Shown here: positions 1 to 9,140 of the stretch, one piece after another
Position numbering within the stretch: position 1 is the first letter of the stretch
Layout of the letters: every line of letters begins with the position of its first letter
NCBI GenBank assembly: GCA_024276195.1
Contig: JAJRXR010000054.1
Span: 62,001 to 126,000 of the forward strand
DNA: 64,000 nucleotides
Direction: 5' to 3'
Source of the DNA: Planctomycetota bacterium
Lineage (GTDB): Bacteria; Planctomycetota; Phycisphaerae; Phycisphaerales; UBA1924
Program-made: the position numbers and the translations under genes
The notes under the pieces: model-generated
The model's database searches: none
The model's input: the letters and a program-made list of their open reading frames with translations, nothing else
Told to the model about the DNA's origin: nothing

Positions 1-1765
1 TTTGTTCTTCGGTGAGCTTGAGCCCATCAATGAACGCGATGGCGTCGGTGATGTTGAGTCTGGAGAGTTCGGAGATGTTCAGGATCGTGCCGTCGGTTTT
101 TTTGCGCCCGATGACATTGGTCGAGAAGGCGCGGGCGGTGTCGCTCTTGTGCTTGCTTATGAGCAGGACGTGCAGGGCCTCGATGCGCAGGCGGTCGCCC
201 ATGCAGCTCGGGCAGAGCTGCTCGGTCTGGAACTGGTGGAGGTGGTCCTTGGCCCATGTGCTCTCGGTTTTTTTGAACCAGCGAGCGAGCATGGGCAGGA
301 CGCCGTCCCAGGATGCGCCGTGTTTCTTTTTCTGTTCGGGCGTCGTGCCGTGGAGAAGGATGGTGTAGAGCTCGTCGGAGAGCGAGCCGACGGGTGTGGA
401 CATGGCGACGCCGAAGGCGCGCCCGAAGCGCCGGAGGTACTTGGGATAGATCATGCCGCCCGGCCCGTTCTTCTTGAACGGGGCGATGCCGCCCGAGGCG
501 AGCGTGCGCTCGGGATCGGGGACGACAAGATCCTCGTCGAACTCGAGGATGGCGCCGAGGCCGTGGCATGTGGGGCAAGCGCCGAAGGGTGAGTTGAAGG
601 AGAACAGCCTGGGGCTGAGCTCTTCGAGGGCGCACTCGGGGTGGTCCGGGTCGGCGAACTTGGCGCTGTAGGTGTGGTCGGTCCAGGCGTCGCGATCGTC
701 CGCGTCGTTTACCGCGACCACGACCGACCCGTCGGCCATGCGCAGGGCGGCCTCGATCGACTCGGCCAGACGCTGGCGCCCCTCGGGCTTGATGACGAGC
801 CGATCGACGACGGCCTCGATCGTGTGCTTCTTATAGCGGTGCAGGTCGAGCGGGTTGTCGCCGCCCTCCTTGAGCGCATCGCGGAGTTCGACGATGACGC
901 CGTTGACGCGGGCGCGCCCCCAGCCCTGGGCGAAGAGCTCTTCAAGAACGTCCTTGTGGAAGCCCTTCTTGGCGCGGACAACAGGCGCCAGCACCATGAT
1001 CCTCTGCGTAGATCGGCTCTCCGAGCCGATCGTGTCTTTGTCTTTCTTCTTGCGTTTCGGTTCGTTTGGTTGGTCGGGTTGGGATGCGGGCCCTGGCGTA
1101 TCGGCTCGGAGAGCCGATCTACCCGGAGCCGATCTACCCAGTCGCATCACGCTCTCGACGATCTGGGTGGCGCTGGTCGCCTCGATCAGGCGACCGGAGC
1201 GCTCAAGCACGGTCCCGTCCTTCTTCGTCTTTGTCGCGGCCCAGGAGTGCGGCGTGGCGCACCGGGTGTAGAGCAGACGGAGGTAATCATAAATCTCGGT
1301 CGTGGTGGCGACGGTCGAGCGCGGGTTGTGCGAGCTGGAGCGCTGCTCGATGGCGATGGTGGGGGGGATGCCTTCGATCTCCTCGACGTCGGGCTTCTTG
1401 AGCTGGTCGAGGAACTGGCGGGCGTAGGCCGAGAGCGACTCCATGTACTTGCGCTGTCCCTCGGCAAAGATCGTGTCGAACGCGAGCGAGCTCTTGCCCG
1501 AGCCCGAGAGGCCCGTCATGACGACGAGGCGGTCGCGCGGGATCTCGACGTCGATGTTCTTGAGGTTGTGCTCTTTGGCGCCGCGCACGCGGATGGCGCG
1601 CTCGAGCGGGGCGGGCTTCGCGGGCGCCTTGCGTTTGGGCTTGGGCTTGGGCTCGACGGAGCGCCCGTTGGCGCGCGCGCCGGGCGTGCTTGCGCCGGGT
1701 TTCTTCCCGGGCTTCTTCCCGGGTTCTTTCTTGGTTGTCGAGGTTTCGCTCGCCTTGCCCGCCAT
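1..1765 (-). CDS. uvrA: UvrA, excinuclease ABC subunit A (3' part outside window)
   Basis: ATPase that finds DNA damage with UvrB in nucleotide excision repair. The visible N-terminal 588 residues begin with a Lys/Pro-rich extension of about 55 residues, followed by the first ABC half: Walker [10 protein letters not shown], the UvrB-binding region, and zinc-binding CxxC pairs (CPTCHG, CPSCMG). The frame is open to the left edge. The ATG at 1765 is preceded by a GGAGGA-like site. Residues about 206-254 form an insertion absent from typical UvrA, between QIVESVMRL and [10 protein letters not shown]; it is encoded by palindromic repeats. It is the third gene of a minus-strand run uvrB - small membrane protein - uvrA, which suggests co-transcription. 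Identity is certain; the C-terminal half cannot be seen. Confidence 0.97.
   Translation of the reverse strand, partial: MAGKASETSTTKKEPGKKPGKKPGASTPGARANGRSVEPKPKPKRKAPAKPAPLERAIRVRGAKEHNLKNIDVEIPRDRLVVMTGLSGSGKSSLAFDTIFAEGQRKYMESLSAYARQFLDQLKKPDVEEIEGIPPTIAIEQRSSSHNPRSTVATTTEIYDYLRLLYTRCATPHSWAATKTKKDGTVLERSGRLIEATSATQIVESVMRLGRSAPGRSALRADTPGPASQPDQPNEPKRKKKDKDTIGSESRSTQRIMVLAPVVRAKKGFHKDVLEELFAQGWGRARVNGVIVELRDALKEGGDNPLDLHRYKKHTIEAVVDRLVIKPEGRQRLAESIEAALRMADGSVVVAVNDADDRDAWTDHTYSAKFADPDHPECALEELSPRLFSFNSPFGACPTCHGLGAILEFDEDLVVPDPERTLASGGIAPFKKNGPGGMIYPKYLRRFGRAFGVAMSTPVGSLSDELYTILLHGTTPEQKKKHGASWDGVLPMLARWFKKTESTWAKDHLHQFQTEQLCPSCMGDRLRIEALHVLLISKHKSDTARAFSTNVIGRKKTDGTILNISELSRLNITDAIAFIDGLKLTEEQ
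1008..1122. repeat. Palindromic repeat pair inside uvrA
   Basis: Two exact inverted copies of a 23-base unit lie at 1008-1030 and 1100-1122. Each is itself a hairpin (ATCGGCTC ... GAGCCGAT). A truncated third copy follows at about 1124-1140. The right-hand copy is identical to the one in serS at 37863-37885. Read on the uvrA strand, the right copy encodes GRSALRAD, the same peptide as in serS. The repeat keeps the uvrA frame open. Confidence 0.85.
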
Positions 1766-1799
1766 GGACCGTCCTCCGTGAACGGTGATGGTACGCGGG

Positions 1800-2021
1800 T
1801 TATCCGCCCTGTTCGTCGGACGGTCGGGTGGGCGAGGCGGAGGGGGGGGCGTCGATTGGCTGGGCGGCGTTGGTGGGGGCGCTGGCGGCGGCTCGCTTTC
1901 GCGCCTGGTGCATGAGCCCGAGCATGACGAGCCCGATGGTGATGCCGACGAGGTAGTACGAGAGGCGTTTGAGAAAGCCGGGGGCGATGCCGGCGGGCGA
2001 GCTCGGGGGGGGCTGTGTCAT
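1800..2021 (-). CDS. Small single-pass membrane protein, unknown function
   Basis: 73 residues: a short proline-rich start, a hydrophobic segment at about residues 20-40 (YYLVGITIGLVMLGL) and a basic, then Ala/Pro/Ser-rich tail. This looks like a single membrane span with a disordered cytoplasmic or periplasmic tail. It lies between uvrB (53 bases away) and uvrA (34 bases away) on the same strand, so it is probably in that operon. I do not recognise a family. Because of its size and biased composition it could be a chance frame, but the clean hydrophobic helix and tight spacing favour a real gene. Confidence 0.6.
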   Translation of the reverse strand: MTQPPPSSPAGIAPGFLKRLSYYLVGITIGLVMLGLMHQARKRAAASAPTNAAQPIDAPPSASPTRPSDEQGG

Positions 2022-2074
2022 CGGGCGAGTCTAGAACGCGGATGGGGGTCGGGCTGGGGGTGGGGCCTGTGCGT

Positions 2075-4309
2075 CTACCGCCTGCCCTGCTTGGGCGCGG
2101 CGCTCTTTCTGGGGCGCCCGCCCTGGCGGCGAGAGGTGGAGGAACGCTTGCCGGACAGCAGCTTCTCGATATCGCCCCGCCGGACCATGACCGGCTCGAA
2201 CGTCTCGCCCGCGTCGATCAGGTCGCGGACCTTGTCCGCCTGATCGCGCAGCGACGCGGCCCGCTCGAACTCCAGGGCCTGGGCCGCCTCGAGCATCTCG
2301 CCCTCGAGCGCTTCGAGCAGCTCGCGGGCGTCGATCTTGGGCTCGGTGGTCTCGACGTCCTGGCGGGCGGTGCGCCGGGCCTGGAGCTCGGTCTCGAGCC
2401 CGGTTCGGATCTCCTTCTGGATGGTCTCGGGGGTGATCCCGTGAGCCTCGTTGTAGGCGAGCTGCTTGTCGCGCCGGCGTTCGGTCTCTTCCATTGCCTC
2501 ACGCATCGCTTTGGTGATCTTGTCCGCGTACAGGATCACGCTGGAGTTGACGTTGCGCGCAGCGCGCCCCATCTGCTGGATCAGGCTCGTCGCGCTGCGC
2601 AGGAAGCCCTCCTTATCAGCGTCCAGGATGCACACCAGCGAGACCTCGGGCAGGTCGAGTCCCTCGCGCAGCAGGTTGACACCCACGAGCACGTCGAACT
2701 CGCCCCGGCGCAGGTCCGTCAGGATCTCGACGCGCTCGAGGGTCTCGATGTCCGAGTGCAGGTAGCGGACGCGCAGGCCCTGTTGGGCGAGGTAATCGGT
2801 CAGGTCTTCGCAGAGGCGTTTGGTCAGCGCGGTGACGATGGTTCGCTCGCCCGCACTGGCCCGCTGGGCGCAGCGCTCGACCAGGTCCGCGACCTGGCCC
2901 CGGGCGGGGCGGACCGTGACCTCAGGATCGAGCAGGCCCGTGGGGCGGATGACCTGCTCGACGACCTCGCCTTCGCACCGCTCAAGCTCGTAGGCGGCGG
3001 GGGTCGCCGAGACGTAGAGCACGCGCGGGATCATCGCCTCGAACTCCTCTAAGCGGAGCGGGCGGTTGTCCATGGCGCTGGGCAGTCGGAAGCCGTGATC
3101 GACGAGGACGGTCTTGCGGGCCTTGTCGCCGTTGAACATGGCCCGGACCTGCGGCATCGTGACGTGCGACTCGTCGATGATGACGAGCCAGTCGCCCAGG
3201 TTGGTGCGTGAGACACCGAAGCGTCGCTCGTCCTCGCCCACGTCGCGCCCGACGGCGTCAAGGTTCTGGTTCGTCTGCTGGTCGGCAGGGCGGTCGTCGG
3301 CGGCGGGGGCGTAATCGAAATAATCGAGCAGGGTGAACGGGCGTTCGCCCGGGGCGCGCCCGTCCATGTAGCGGGAATAGTTCTCGATGCCGGAGCAGAA
3401 GCCGATCTCTTCCATCATCTCGAGGTCATACTTGGTGCGCGCCAGCAGGCGCTGGGCTTCAAGGAGCTTGCCCTCGGAGCGGAGGGCGAGCACCCGGGCG
3501 TCGAGCTCTTCGCGGATGCCCGCCATCGCCTGCTGGAGTTGTTGCTCGGGCATGACGTAGTGGACCGCCGGGAAGAGGAAGAACTGGTGTTCCTGGGCGA
3601 GCAGCTCGCCGGAAGTTGGGTTGATGAGTTCGAGGCGGTCGATCTCATCACCAAAGAGCTCGATGCGGACGGCGAACTTCTCGTAGGCGGGCCAGACCTC
3701 GATCGCGTCGCCCCGGGCTCTGTACGTCCCGCGCTGGAACTCGATGTCGGCGCGCTTGTACTGCATGGCGTTGAGGGCGAGGAAGAAGTCTCGCCTGTGA
3801 AGCTCGCCGCCCTGGGTAAGGGTCAGAACCTTGTCCGAGTAGGCGGAGGGCGAGCCGAGGCCGAAGATGCACGAGACGGAGGCGACGACGACACAGTCGC
3901 GCCGGCGGAGCAGGTTGCTCGTCGAGGCGAGGCGGAGCTGGTCGAGCTCGTCGTTGCGGCTGGCGTCCTTCTCGATGTAGATGTCGCGTCCGGGGATGTA
4001 CGCCTCGGGCTGGTAGTAGTCGTAGTAGCTGACGAAGTAGTTGACGGAGTTGTGGGGGAAGAATCCTCGCAGCTCCTCGAAGAGCTGGGCGGCGAGGGTT
4101 TTGTTGTGGCTGAGGATGAGCGTTGGCTTTTGAATGCGCTCGATGACGTTCGCCATCGTGAAGGTCTTGCCGGTTCCCGTGGCTCCCAGGAGGCAGAGAT
4201 GCTTCGAGCCGCGCTCGATCGCGCCGGCGAGGGCGTCGATGGCCGCGGGCTGATCCCCGGTGGGCTCGAAGGGGCTCACAACACGGAACATGTGGTCATC
4301 CGCAGGCAT
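2075..4309 (-). CDS. uvrB: UvrB, excinuclease ABC subunit B
   Basis: Helicase-like damage-verification subunit of nucleotide excision repair. The 744-residue protein shows Walker A GATGTGKT (residues 42-49), the aromatic beta-hairpin region (YYDYYQPEAYIPG), motif II IIDESH, helicase motifs V/VI (GVNLLREGLD, QQMGRAARN) and a C-terminal UVR motif that binds UvrC. Length is somewhat above the usual 670 because of a charged insertion near ADDRPADQQ and a basic C-terminal tail. Start: the upstream in-frame ATG (4369) would add 20 unconserved residues; the ATG at 4309 or 4291 fits the family better. First gene of the uvrB-x-uvrA run. Confidence 0.97.
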   Translation of the reverse strand: MPADDHMFRVVSPFEPTGDQPAAIDALAGAIERGSKHLCLLGATGTGKTFTMANVIERIQKPTLILSHNKTLAAQLFEELRGFFPHNSVNYFVSYYDYYQPEAYIPGRDIYIEKDASRNDELDQLRLASTSNLLRRRDCVVVASVSCIFGLGSPSAYSDKVLTLTQGGELHRRDFFLALNAMQYKRADIEFQRGTYRARGDAIEVWPAYEKFAVRIELFGDEIDRLELINPTSGELLAQEHQFFLFPAVHYVMPEQQLQQAMAGIREELDARVLALRSEGKLLEAQRLLARTKYDLEMMEEIGFCSGIENYSRYMDGRAPGERPFTLLDYFDYAPAADDRPADQQTNQNLDAVGRDVGEDERRFGVSRTNLGDWLVIIDESHVTMPQVRAMFNGDKARKTVLVDHGFRLPSAMDNRPLRLEEFEAMIPRVLYVSATPAAYELERCEGEVVEQVIRPTGLLDPEVTVRPARGQVADLVERCAQRASAGERTIVTALTKRLCEDLTDYLAQQGLRVRYLHSDIETLERVEILTDLRRGEFDVLVGVNLLREGLDLPEVSLVCILDADKEGFLRSATSLIQQMGRAARNVNSSVILYADKITKAMREAMEETERRRDKQLAYNEAHGITPETIQKEIRTGLETELQARRTARQDVETTEPKIDARELLEALEGEMLEAAQALEFERAASLRDQADKVRDLIDAGETFEPVMVRRGDIEKLLSGKRSSTSRRQGGRPRKSAAPKQGRR

Positions 4310-4693
4310 GGAGAGATGGTAGGGGCGAAAGGGAGTGCGGCTGTTTGCAACAGAGCCCGTGTGACGCAACGAGTTTTAGGTCCGAAACGCGGAACCCCTG
4401 TGATACTGGGGCGTATCGTGGGGTGTTCAATGATTCCATTTGTTTCTTGAAAGGTGAGCACGAGTCGCGAGGTTGATACCAGCACTGATCCTTACTGATT
4501 TGATTCAGGTACCTCGCGGATCACGTTCACCCACACAACTTGACACGATTCGAATGCCGGGTTGGGCTTGCGCTGCGCTTGTTCTGTGTTTGCGAACAGC
4601 GAGTTCTGGCCCCATGGGGTAGGTACGTCTGTGTGTGAGTGACCAGATGTGTGCGGCGATCGCTGCGCCATCGATATGAACTGCGAGGAGGAT
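4310..4693. other. Intergenic region between uvrB and a small gene
   Basis: Holds the divergent upstream regions of uvrB (minus) and the gene at 4694 (plus). It is visibly less GC-rich than the flanks. I see no convincing coding frame, RNA gene or strong promoter consensus. Confidence 0.5.
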
Positions 4694-4948
4694 ATGCGAT
4701 TGAGTCTGCAAGATCGCGGCGCGCTGATCGAGGCCCTGGGGGCTTTGGATCGTGGGCTCCCGGACGCGTTTGACGACGCGCTGTGGATCGGCTTCGGCGA
4801 CCGCTGGTGGTCGGTGCGGACTCAGCTCAAGAACCAAGGGTTCATTCGTTTGCGGGGCCCGGGCGACGGCGTGCCGGAGCCAACGGAACGTGGACAGCGT
4901 CTCGCACACCGACTCGCGGGGCGCGACCAAACCACACCCGTTGGGTGA
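4694..4948 (+). CDS. Small hypothetical protein (84 aa), winged-helix-like
   Basis: The start is set by a good ribosome site, GAGGAG, six bases or so before ATG 4694; the longer upstream frame lacks one. The protein has an amphipathic N-terminal helix, a central W-rich segment (GFGDRWWSVRTQLKNQGFI) and a basic end. The pattern helix - RWWSVRTQLKNQGFIR - ERGQRLAHRL resembles a small DNA-binding winged helix, but this is an inference from pattern only. A terminator follows at 5040-5088, so the gene is probably a single transcription unit. No family recognised. Confidence 0.6.
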   Translation: MRLSLQDRGALIEALGALDRGLPDAFDDALWIGFGDRWWSVRTQLKNQGFIRLRGPGDGVPEPTERGQRLAHRLAGRDQTTPVG

Positions 4949-5039
4949 CCCAGGCTGGCCTCGGGAGGGGTGCGAGGCTCAGCCCGGCAACGCCGCCAGT
5001 CTTGTGTGATTCGACAAGACCTTCATTCGGGTACCGCTC

Positions 5040-5088
5040 GGAGCCCGTCGCTGTTCCCCCCGGTGCGGCGGCGGGCTCCTCCTTTTTT
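5040..5088 (+). terminator. Rho-independent terminator
   Basis: GGAGCCCG at 5040 pairs with CGGGCTCC at 5072-5079, extended by TCGC/GCGG, and is followed by TTTTTT at 5083-5088. It sits between the small gene ending at 4948 and the transglutaminase gene. Confidence 0.8.
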
Positions 5089-5205
5089 GGGCGTTGGGCG
5101 CTCTGGCCCGGGGCTTGAAAGCGATAATGCTGCAGAATTGCGATGGTAGAGTTGAAGTCTGCCGGGTACCCTGTGCTGCTCGCTCAATGAACTCAGGAGA
5201 CGCAG

Positions 5206-8200
5206 ATGCCCTCACAGATTTCAGTGGCCGCAGCGGTGAGTATCAGCGCTCTCGTTACTAGCTACGCGCACGGTCAGTCTGCATTACAACCATCACCAGG
5301 GTTTCAAGTTGACGAGACTGTCACGCCTCGATTCTACACGGGTGGATTGCCTCTCCCCGCCTCCTGTGATTCATTGTCGCTTGTGTTGACTACGAGTTCC
5401 GATCCCGATTGGGTGGTCGCCACATCGGAAATCTGGCTGGATGATTCCGGGTGCACACTTATCGACGCGTGCGGCCTCGAACAAGCGGCGCTAATCGACG
5501 ATGTCGCTGCTCTGTGTGAAGAGGAATCCCATCGATTCTTCAAGCTCCCAGCAGGAGAGAACCGCTCCGGGATGATTAACGGATTCGATCCGAACCTAAG
5601 TGATGGATTCCAAACCTACGATAGCCTTTTTGTCCGGGCAGGCACAACGATTCAGATCTATGCTCCGAAGAATTTTGCGAATCCGGATGGCAAAGAGTAT
5701 GTGCGCTATGGAGATCCGATCACCGGCCCTGTGATGGTCACGATCGATATCCAGAATTGGTCTCTGGCATGCCACCCGCCCGTCACAGGTGACATTAATC
5801 TTCCAGATTTTTTCGGTGGCCCTGGCGAAATTATGTTCGGTCAGATGGTCTACTGGCCATTCTCGATCGGCGAGTCGGCGGAAGTCATCTCTGTCGATAC
5901 CACCGCTTTCGAGGACGGCAACGCCGAAACGAATCACACGAGCGGGTTTGTTGAGGCGAACGTGCCGAAGCTCATGGTCCGGCGTGCGTCAACCTTTGAC
6001 ATCGAAGTCCGATTGAGCGAGTCCTTTCCGGGTTCACTGCCGCTCGTTGAGCCGTGCGAAGACTTGCTGCTCATTGCCAAAGACATGATCGACGAGACTG
6101 AGTACCAGATCCCCCGTCTTGATATCCAGGGTACCGATTGGTCCTTTACAGTCACGAATCTCGTCGTCGACCCAGCCGACAACTCACGCGTTCTCACATG
6201 TCGCGTGCGTATTCCACTGAACGCGCCGATCGGAGAGTACGAGTTTCGACCGCTGCTTGTTGCCCAGGGCGCCCAGGGCGAGGAGTTGCTGATCGAACAG
6301 GATGTGCTCTTTCCTGAGCCAATCGTCATCCTGTTCAACCCTTGGGGGCTGGACCCCGAGGTGTTCTTCACCGACCATGCCGCCCTTGATTCAGACTACA
6401 TCAACGGCGACGTATTCATATTTGCAAACCCAAAGGTACAAAGCGGGAATTTGCGTGATCGGGTCTCTTGGGGTGTTGATCAGTTTGAAGAGCAATCTGT
6501 CGAGTTCCTCTTGCAGATCGTTCAGTCGTTGAGCAACCCAGAGGACCGCGCATCTGCAAAATCTGTAGCCCGGCACATGGCTGAACAGATGTCACCTGCT
6601 GGAGAAGGTCTTGCGGTCATCAAGGGCCGTTGGCCTACAACCGCAGAACTTGTGAATCCCGTTCCCGGACAGCCACCGTTGAGTGACTCGGCATGGTTTG
6701 CAAATCTTTGTGCACAGATCGGGGCGGGCTGTACTTCGCCCTTTGATTGGCATAAGTCTTCACGAGTCATCTCGGAGTTTTTAACGAACGGCGGCCCTGT
6801 CCAGTATGGTCAATGCTGGGTCTTTGCAGGTGTACTCGGTACTGCTCTTCGGACTGCGGGCATTCCATGTCGGCCGATCACCTGCATTTCCGCTGGGTTC
6901 GAGCGGAGCGTGCCATTCAATGGCGCAACTGACTACTACTATGAGACGGTCTTTGATTTCGTGGTACCTCGTAGAGGAAATACATTACTGCCAGAAACGA
7001 TTCAGCGAAGCGACGATGACTGGCTCTTTCATGTTTGGCAGGAGGCATGGCTCGCAAGCGGTGGTGGCGCACCCACATGGCATGCACTCGACGCAACACC
7101 AGTGGAGTATGACCCGGGATTGGTGCGGGCCGTTGTTGGCCCGGTGCTAGTAACAGATATCCGCGATGGCACTCTCGGACAAAACTTTGATATCGACGTG
7201 TTCCTGACGGCTGTCAAGGGCGACGTACAACACTTTCGCGAAGGAGGGCTTGCGGATCCAGATGTGTTTGTTGAATATTTTCTAAATAGCCACCCAAGAG
7301 TTCCGATAGGCAATCACATCGATACCCAAGAGGTAGGGCGCTTGCAACTCCAAAGCGTTCTCTCTTCATACAAGACGCCGCCATCGCCGCAGCCCGCAGG
7401 TAGTTCTGGTGATGTCAATGTGGCCTTTCTGTTCCCTGCGAGCGCAGCGTTTGGAGATGATGCGCCTCTTGGTGTCCTTTTGGAGAATACTACCGCATCT
7501 CCACGAACAATAGTCATCGACATCGCCGCGACTCTTGATGGGGCTCCGGGATTCCACGAAGTTTTATTCTCCGAAACTCGTTTAGTCAGCCTTGCACCGG
7601 GTGGCAGTGCTACCTCAATGTTCATTGTTCCTTCGGCAGTGCTTCGTATTGCAGCCGCTAATACTGTGCTTGCACTCACTCTTAGCGGGCAGATCAATGT
7701 GATTGAGACCGGTCAGTTAGAAATTCAGCCGTTTTGGGGCATTGAAGTGCAAACAGATATAACAAATATGAACATGCCGGTAACGAGTACCGGTCATCCT
7801 TTGGCATTGCATATCGAGTACACCAATCTCAATGATTTTGATGCGGACGAGGTCATGCTGACCGTGTACCTCCCCGATGAGTTGGCCATCAATGGATCCC
7901 AGAAGTATGAAAACCTTGCAGGGGTTGTTTCTCAGGGCGCCACGAAGGTGTGGGATATCAGTGTAGAGGGCTCTCAAGCAGGCGAGTTTGAGATCGATGC
8001 GTTCGTCACACGCAAAGGGTCATTTGGAAGTAATGCGTCGTCCTCAGTAATGATCATTGATTGTCCCGCAGATTTGGCCGAGCCATTTGGTGTACTCGAC
8101 TTCACGGACGTAATAACATTCTTGACTGCCTACGACGCGCAAGACCCGATCGCGGACTTCTCGGAAACGTTTGGCGAGTTCGACTTTGACGATGTGTTGG

Positions 8201-8238
8201 CATTCCTGACCAGCTACGGGAGCGGATGTTTCGACTAA
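5206..8238 (+). CDS. Secreted animal-type transglutaminase with GC-type dockerin tail
   Basis: 1010 residues. There is a hydrophobic signal segment at about 5-24 ending AHG. The central domain carries the papain-like transglutaminase triad in eukaryotic context: Cys537 in YGQCWVFAGV, His609 in HVWQEAW and Asp629 in HALDATP, plus LRTAGIPCRPIT just after the Cys, all close to the factor XIII/tissue transglutaminase pattern. Flanking regions look beta-rich, and the animal enzymes also have beta domains on both sides. The last 50 residues are two copies of an F-G-x-x-D-F-x-D-V-x-x-F-L-T unit ending in Cys, the planctomycete GC-type dockerin-like tail. Likely protein cross-linking or amide exchange outside the cytoplasm; substrate unknown. 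A CAGGAG site precedes ATG 5206. Base composition is clearly AT-richer than neighbours, which hints at transfer. Confidence 0.85.
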   Translation: MPSQISVAAAVSISALVTSYAHGQSALQPSPGFQVDETVTPRFYTGGLPLPASCDSLSLVLTTSSDPDWVVATSEIWLDDSGCTLIDACGLEQAALIDDVAALCEEESHRFFKLPAGENRSGMINGFDPNLSDGFQTYDSLFVRAGTTIQIYAPKNFANPDGKEYVRYGDPITGPVMVTIDIQNWSLACHPPVTGDINLPDFFGGPGEIMFGQMVYWPFSIGESAEVISVDTTAFEDGNAETNHTSGFVEANVPKLMVRRASTFDIEVRLSESFPGSLPLVEPCEDLLLIAKDMIDETEYQIPRLDIQGTDWSFTVTNLVVDPADNSRVLTCRVRIPLNAPIGEYEFRPLLVAQGAQGEELLIEQDVLFPEPIVILFNPWGLDPEVFFTDHAALDSDYINGDVFIFANPKVQSGNLRDRVSWGVDQFEEQSVEFLLQIVQSLSNPEDRASAKSVARHMAEQMSPAGEGLAVIKGRWPTTAELVNPVPGQPPLSDSAWFANLCAQIGAGCTSPFDWHKSSRVISEFLTNGGPVQYGQCWVFAGVLGTALRTAGIPCRPITCISAGFERSVPFNGATDYYYETVFDFVVPRRGNTLLPETIQRSDDDWLFHVWQEAWLASGGGAPTWHALDATPVEYDPGLVRAVVGPVLVTDIRDGTLGQNFDIDVFLTAVKGDVQHFREGGLADPDVFVEYFLNSHPRVPIGNHIDTQEVGRLQLQSVLSSYKTPPSPQPAGSSGDVNVAFLFPASAAFGDDAPLGVLLENTTASPRTIVIDIAATLDGAPGFHEVLFSETRLVSLAPGGSATSMFIVPSAVLRIAAANTVLALTLSGQINVIETGQLEIQPFWGIEVQTDITNMNMPVTSTGHPLALHIEYTNLNDFDADEVMLTVYLPDELAINGSQKYENLAGVVSQGATKVWDISVEGSQAGEFEIDAFVTRKGSFGSNASSSVMIIDCPADLAEPFGVLDFTDVITFLTAYDAQDPIADFSETFGEFDFDDVLAFLTSYGSGCFD

Positions 8239-8300
8239 AGCTCTGGGCTGGGTGCTCGAGTATCTCGCGCGCTTCAGCGAGCCGTGCGGGTGAGGGCGGA

Positions 8301-8831
8301 TCAGCTGGCGAGCTGGATCGCCGAGTCGAGCGCTTTCTGGACCTCTTCGTCGGAGTAGACGCTCTCGGCGCCCCAGACCCGGTTGGACAGGTGCTCGGTC
8401 AGCAGGCGGGCCGCCTGTCCGGGCTCGCCCATGCGCTTGTACAGCAGCGCCTGGCGGTAGCGGCAATCGTTGACCAGCCCGCGCGACCACGGCAAGCCCC
8501 GGGCACAGGTCTGCTGCGCGATCACGCCCGGGTCTTGCTTGACAATCACGGCGTAGGCCTCGACCGCCTCCTCGTGCCGCCCGAGCCCCTCAAGGATGGC
8601 GCCGCGATCACACAGCAGCAGCGGGCACCCGGGCGCCAGGGCCAGGCCCTCGGCGTTCCACTCCAGCGCCTCGTCGAGCTTGCCTTGCTCGTAGTAGGTC
8701 ATGGCGATCCGCATCTGGACCCGGTGATCCGGCGTGTCCGAGCGGGCTTCGCGCATGTACAGGCGGCGGGCCGAATCGTATCGACCGTCAAAGAACGCCT
8801 TCTCCGCCTTGGCAAGCCTGTTTGCCGGCAC
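8301..8831 (-). CDS. Tetratricopeptide repeat protein
   Basis: 176 residues with about four helix-turn-helix TPR units (for example YYEQGKLDEALEWNAEGLALAPG and LEGLGRHEEAVEAYAVIVKQDP). No signal peptide, so probably a cytoplasmic scaffold. The start is taken as GTG 8831 because AAGGAGGAG lies directly upstream; the ATG 39 bases further out has no such site. No partner can be named from context: neighbours are the transglutaminase on the other strand and a DinB-like gene. Confidence 0.8.
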   Translation of the reverse strand: MPANRLAKAEKAFFDGRYDSARRLYMREARSDTPDHRVQMRIAMTYYEQGKLDEALEWNAEGLALAPGCPLLLCDRGAILEGLGRHEEAVEAYAVIVKQDPGVIAQQTCARGLPWSRGLVNDCRYRQALLYKRMGEPGQAARLLTEHLSNRVWGAESVYSDEEVQKALDSAIQLAS

Positions 8832-9140
8832 GGTACTCCTCCTTGCAGTTTCCCCATCTTCACACTGCAATTCAGGGAGCCCGAAAGCAAGTCCGCGCTG
8901 GTGGTTCGTTCAGATATCGGACTTCCGAGGGGGATTCCAGGGCCGCAGGGGCTGATCTGGGGCGACGCTCGTGTCTATGCCTCGCATTTCTAAGAATCTC
9001 GTTCCGCTTGTTCGAGGGCACGGACCAGGCAACACTGAGACTTGCCCCGAAGGTAATCGGGCGGCGGGCGGCGGGCGAGCGGTTCGTCGGGCAGGCCAGC
9101 TCTGGCTGGCGTCACATTCTTGAAGGAGGACTGAAAAAGC
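8832..9140. other. Intergenic region, divergent promoters
   Basis: Separates the TPR gene (minus) from the DinB-like gene (plus). It contains their two ribosome sites (AAGGAGG near 8840 on minus, GGAGG near 9124 on plus). I see nothing else that can be supported. Confidence 0.5.

Noticed and set aside
641..1915. Plus-strand frame of 424 codons opposite uvrA
   Set aside because: The minus strand clearly encodes UvrA; the plus frame is a GC-driven shadow.
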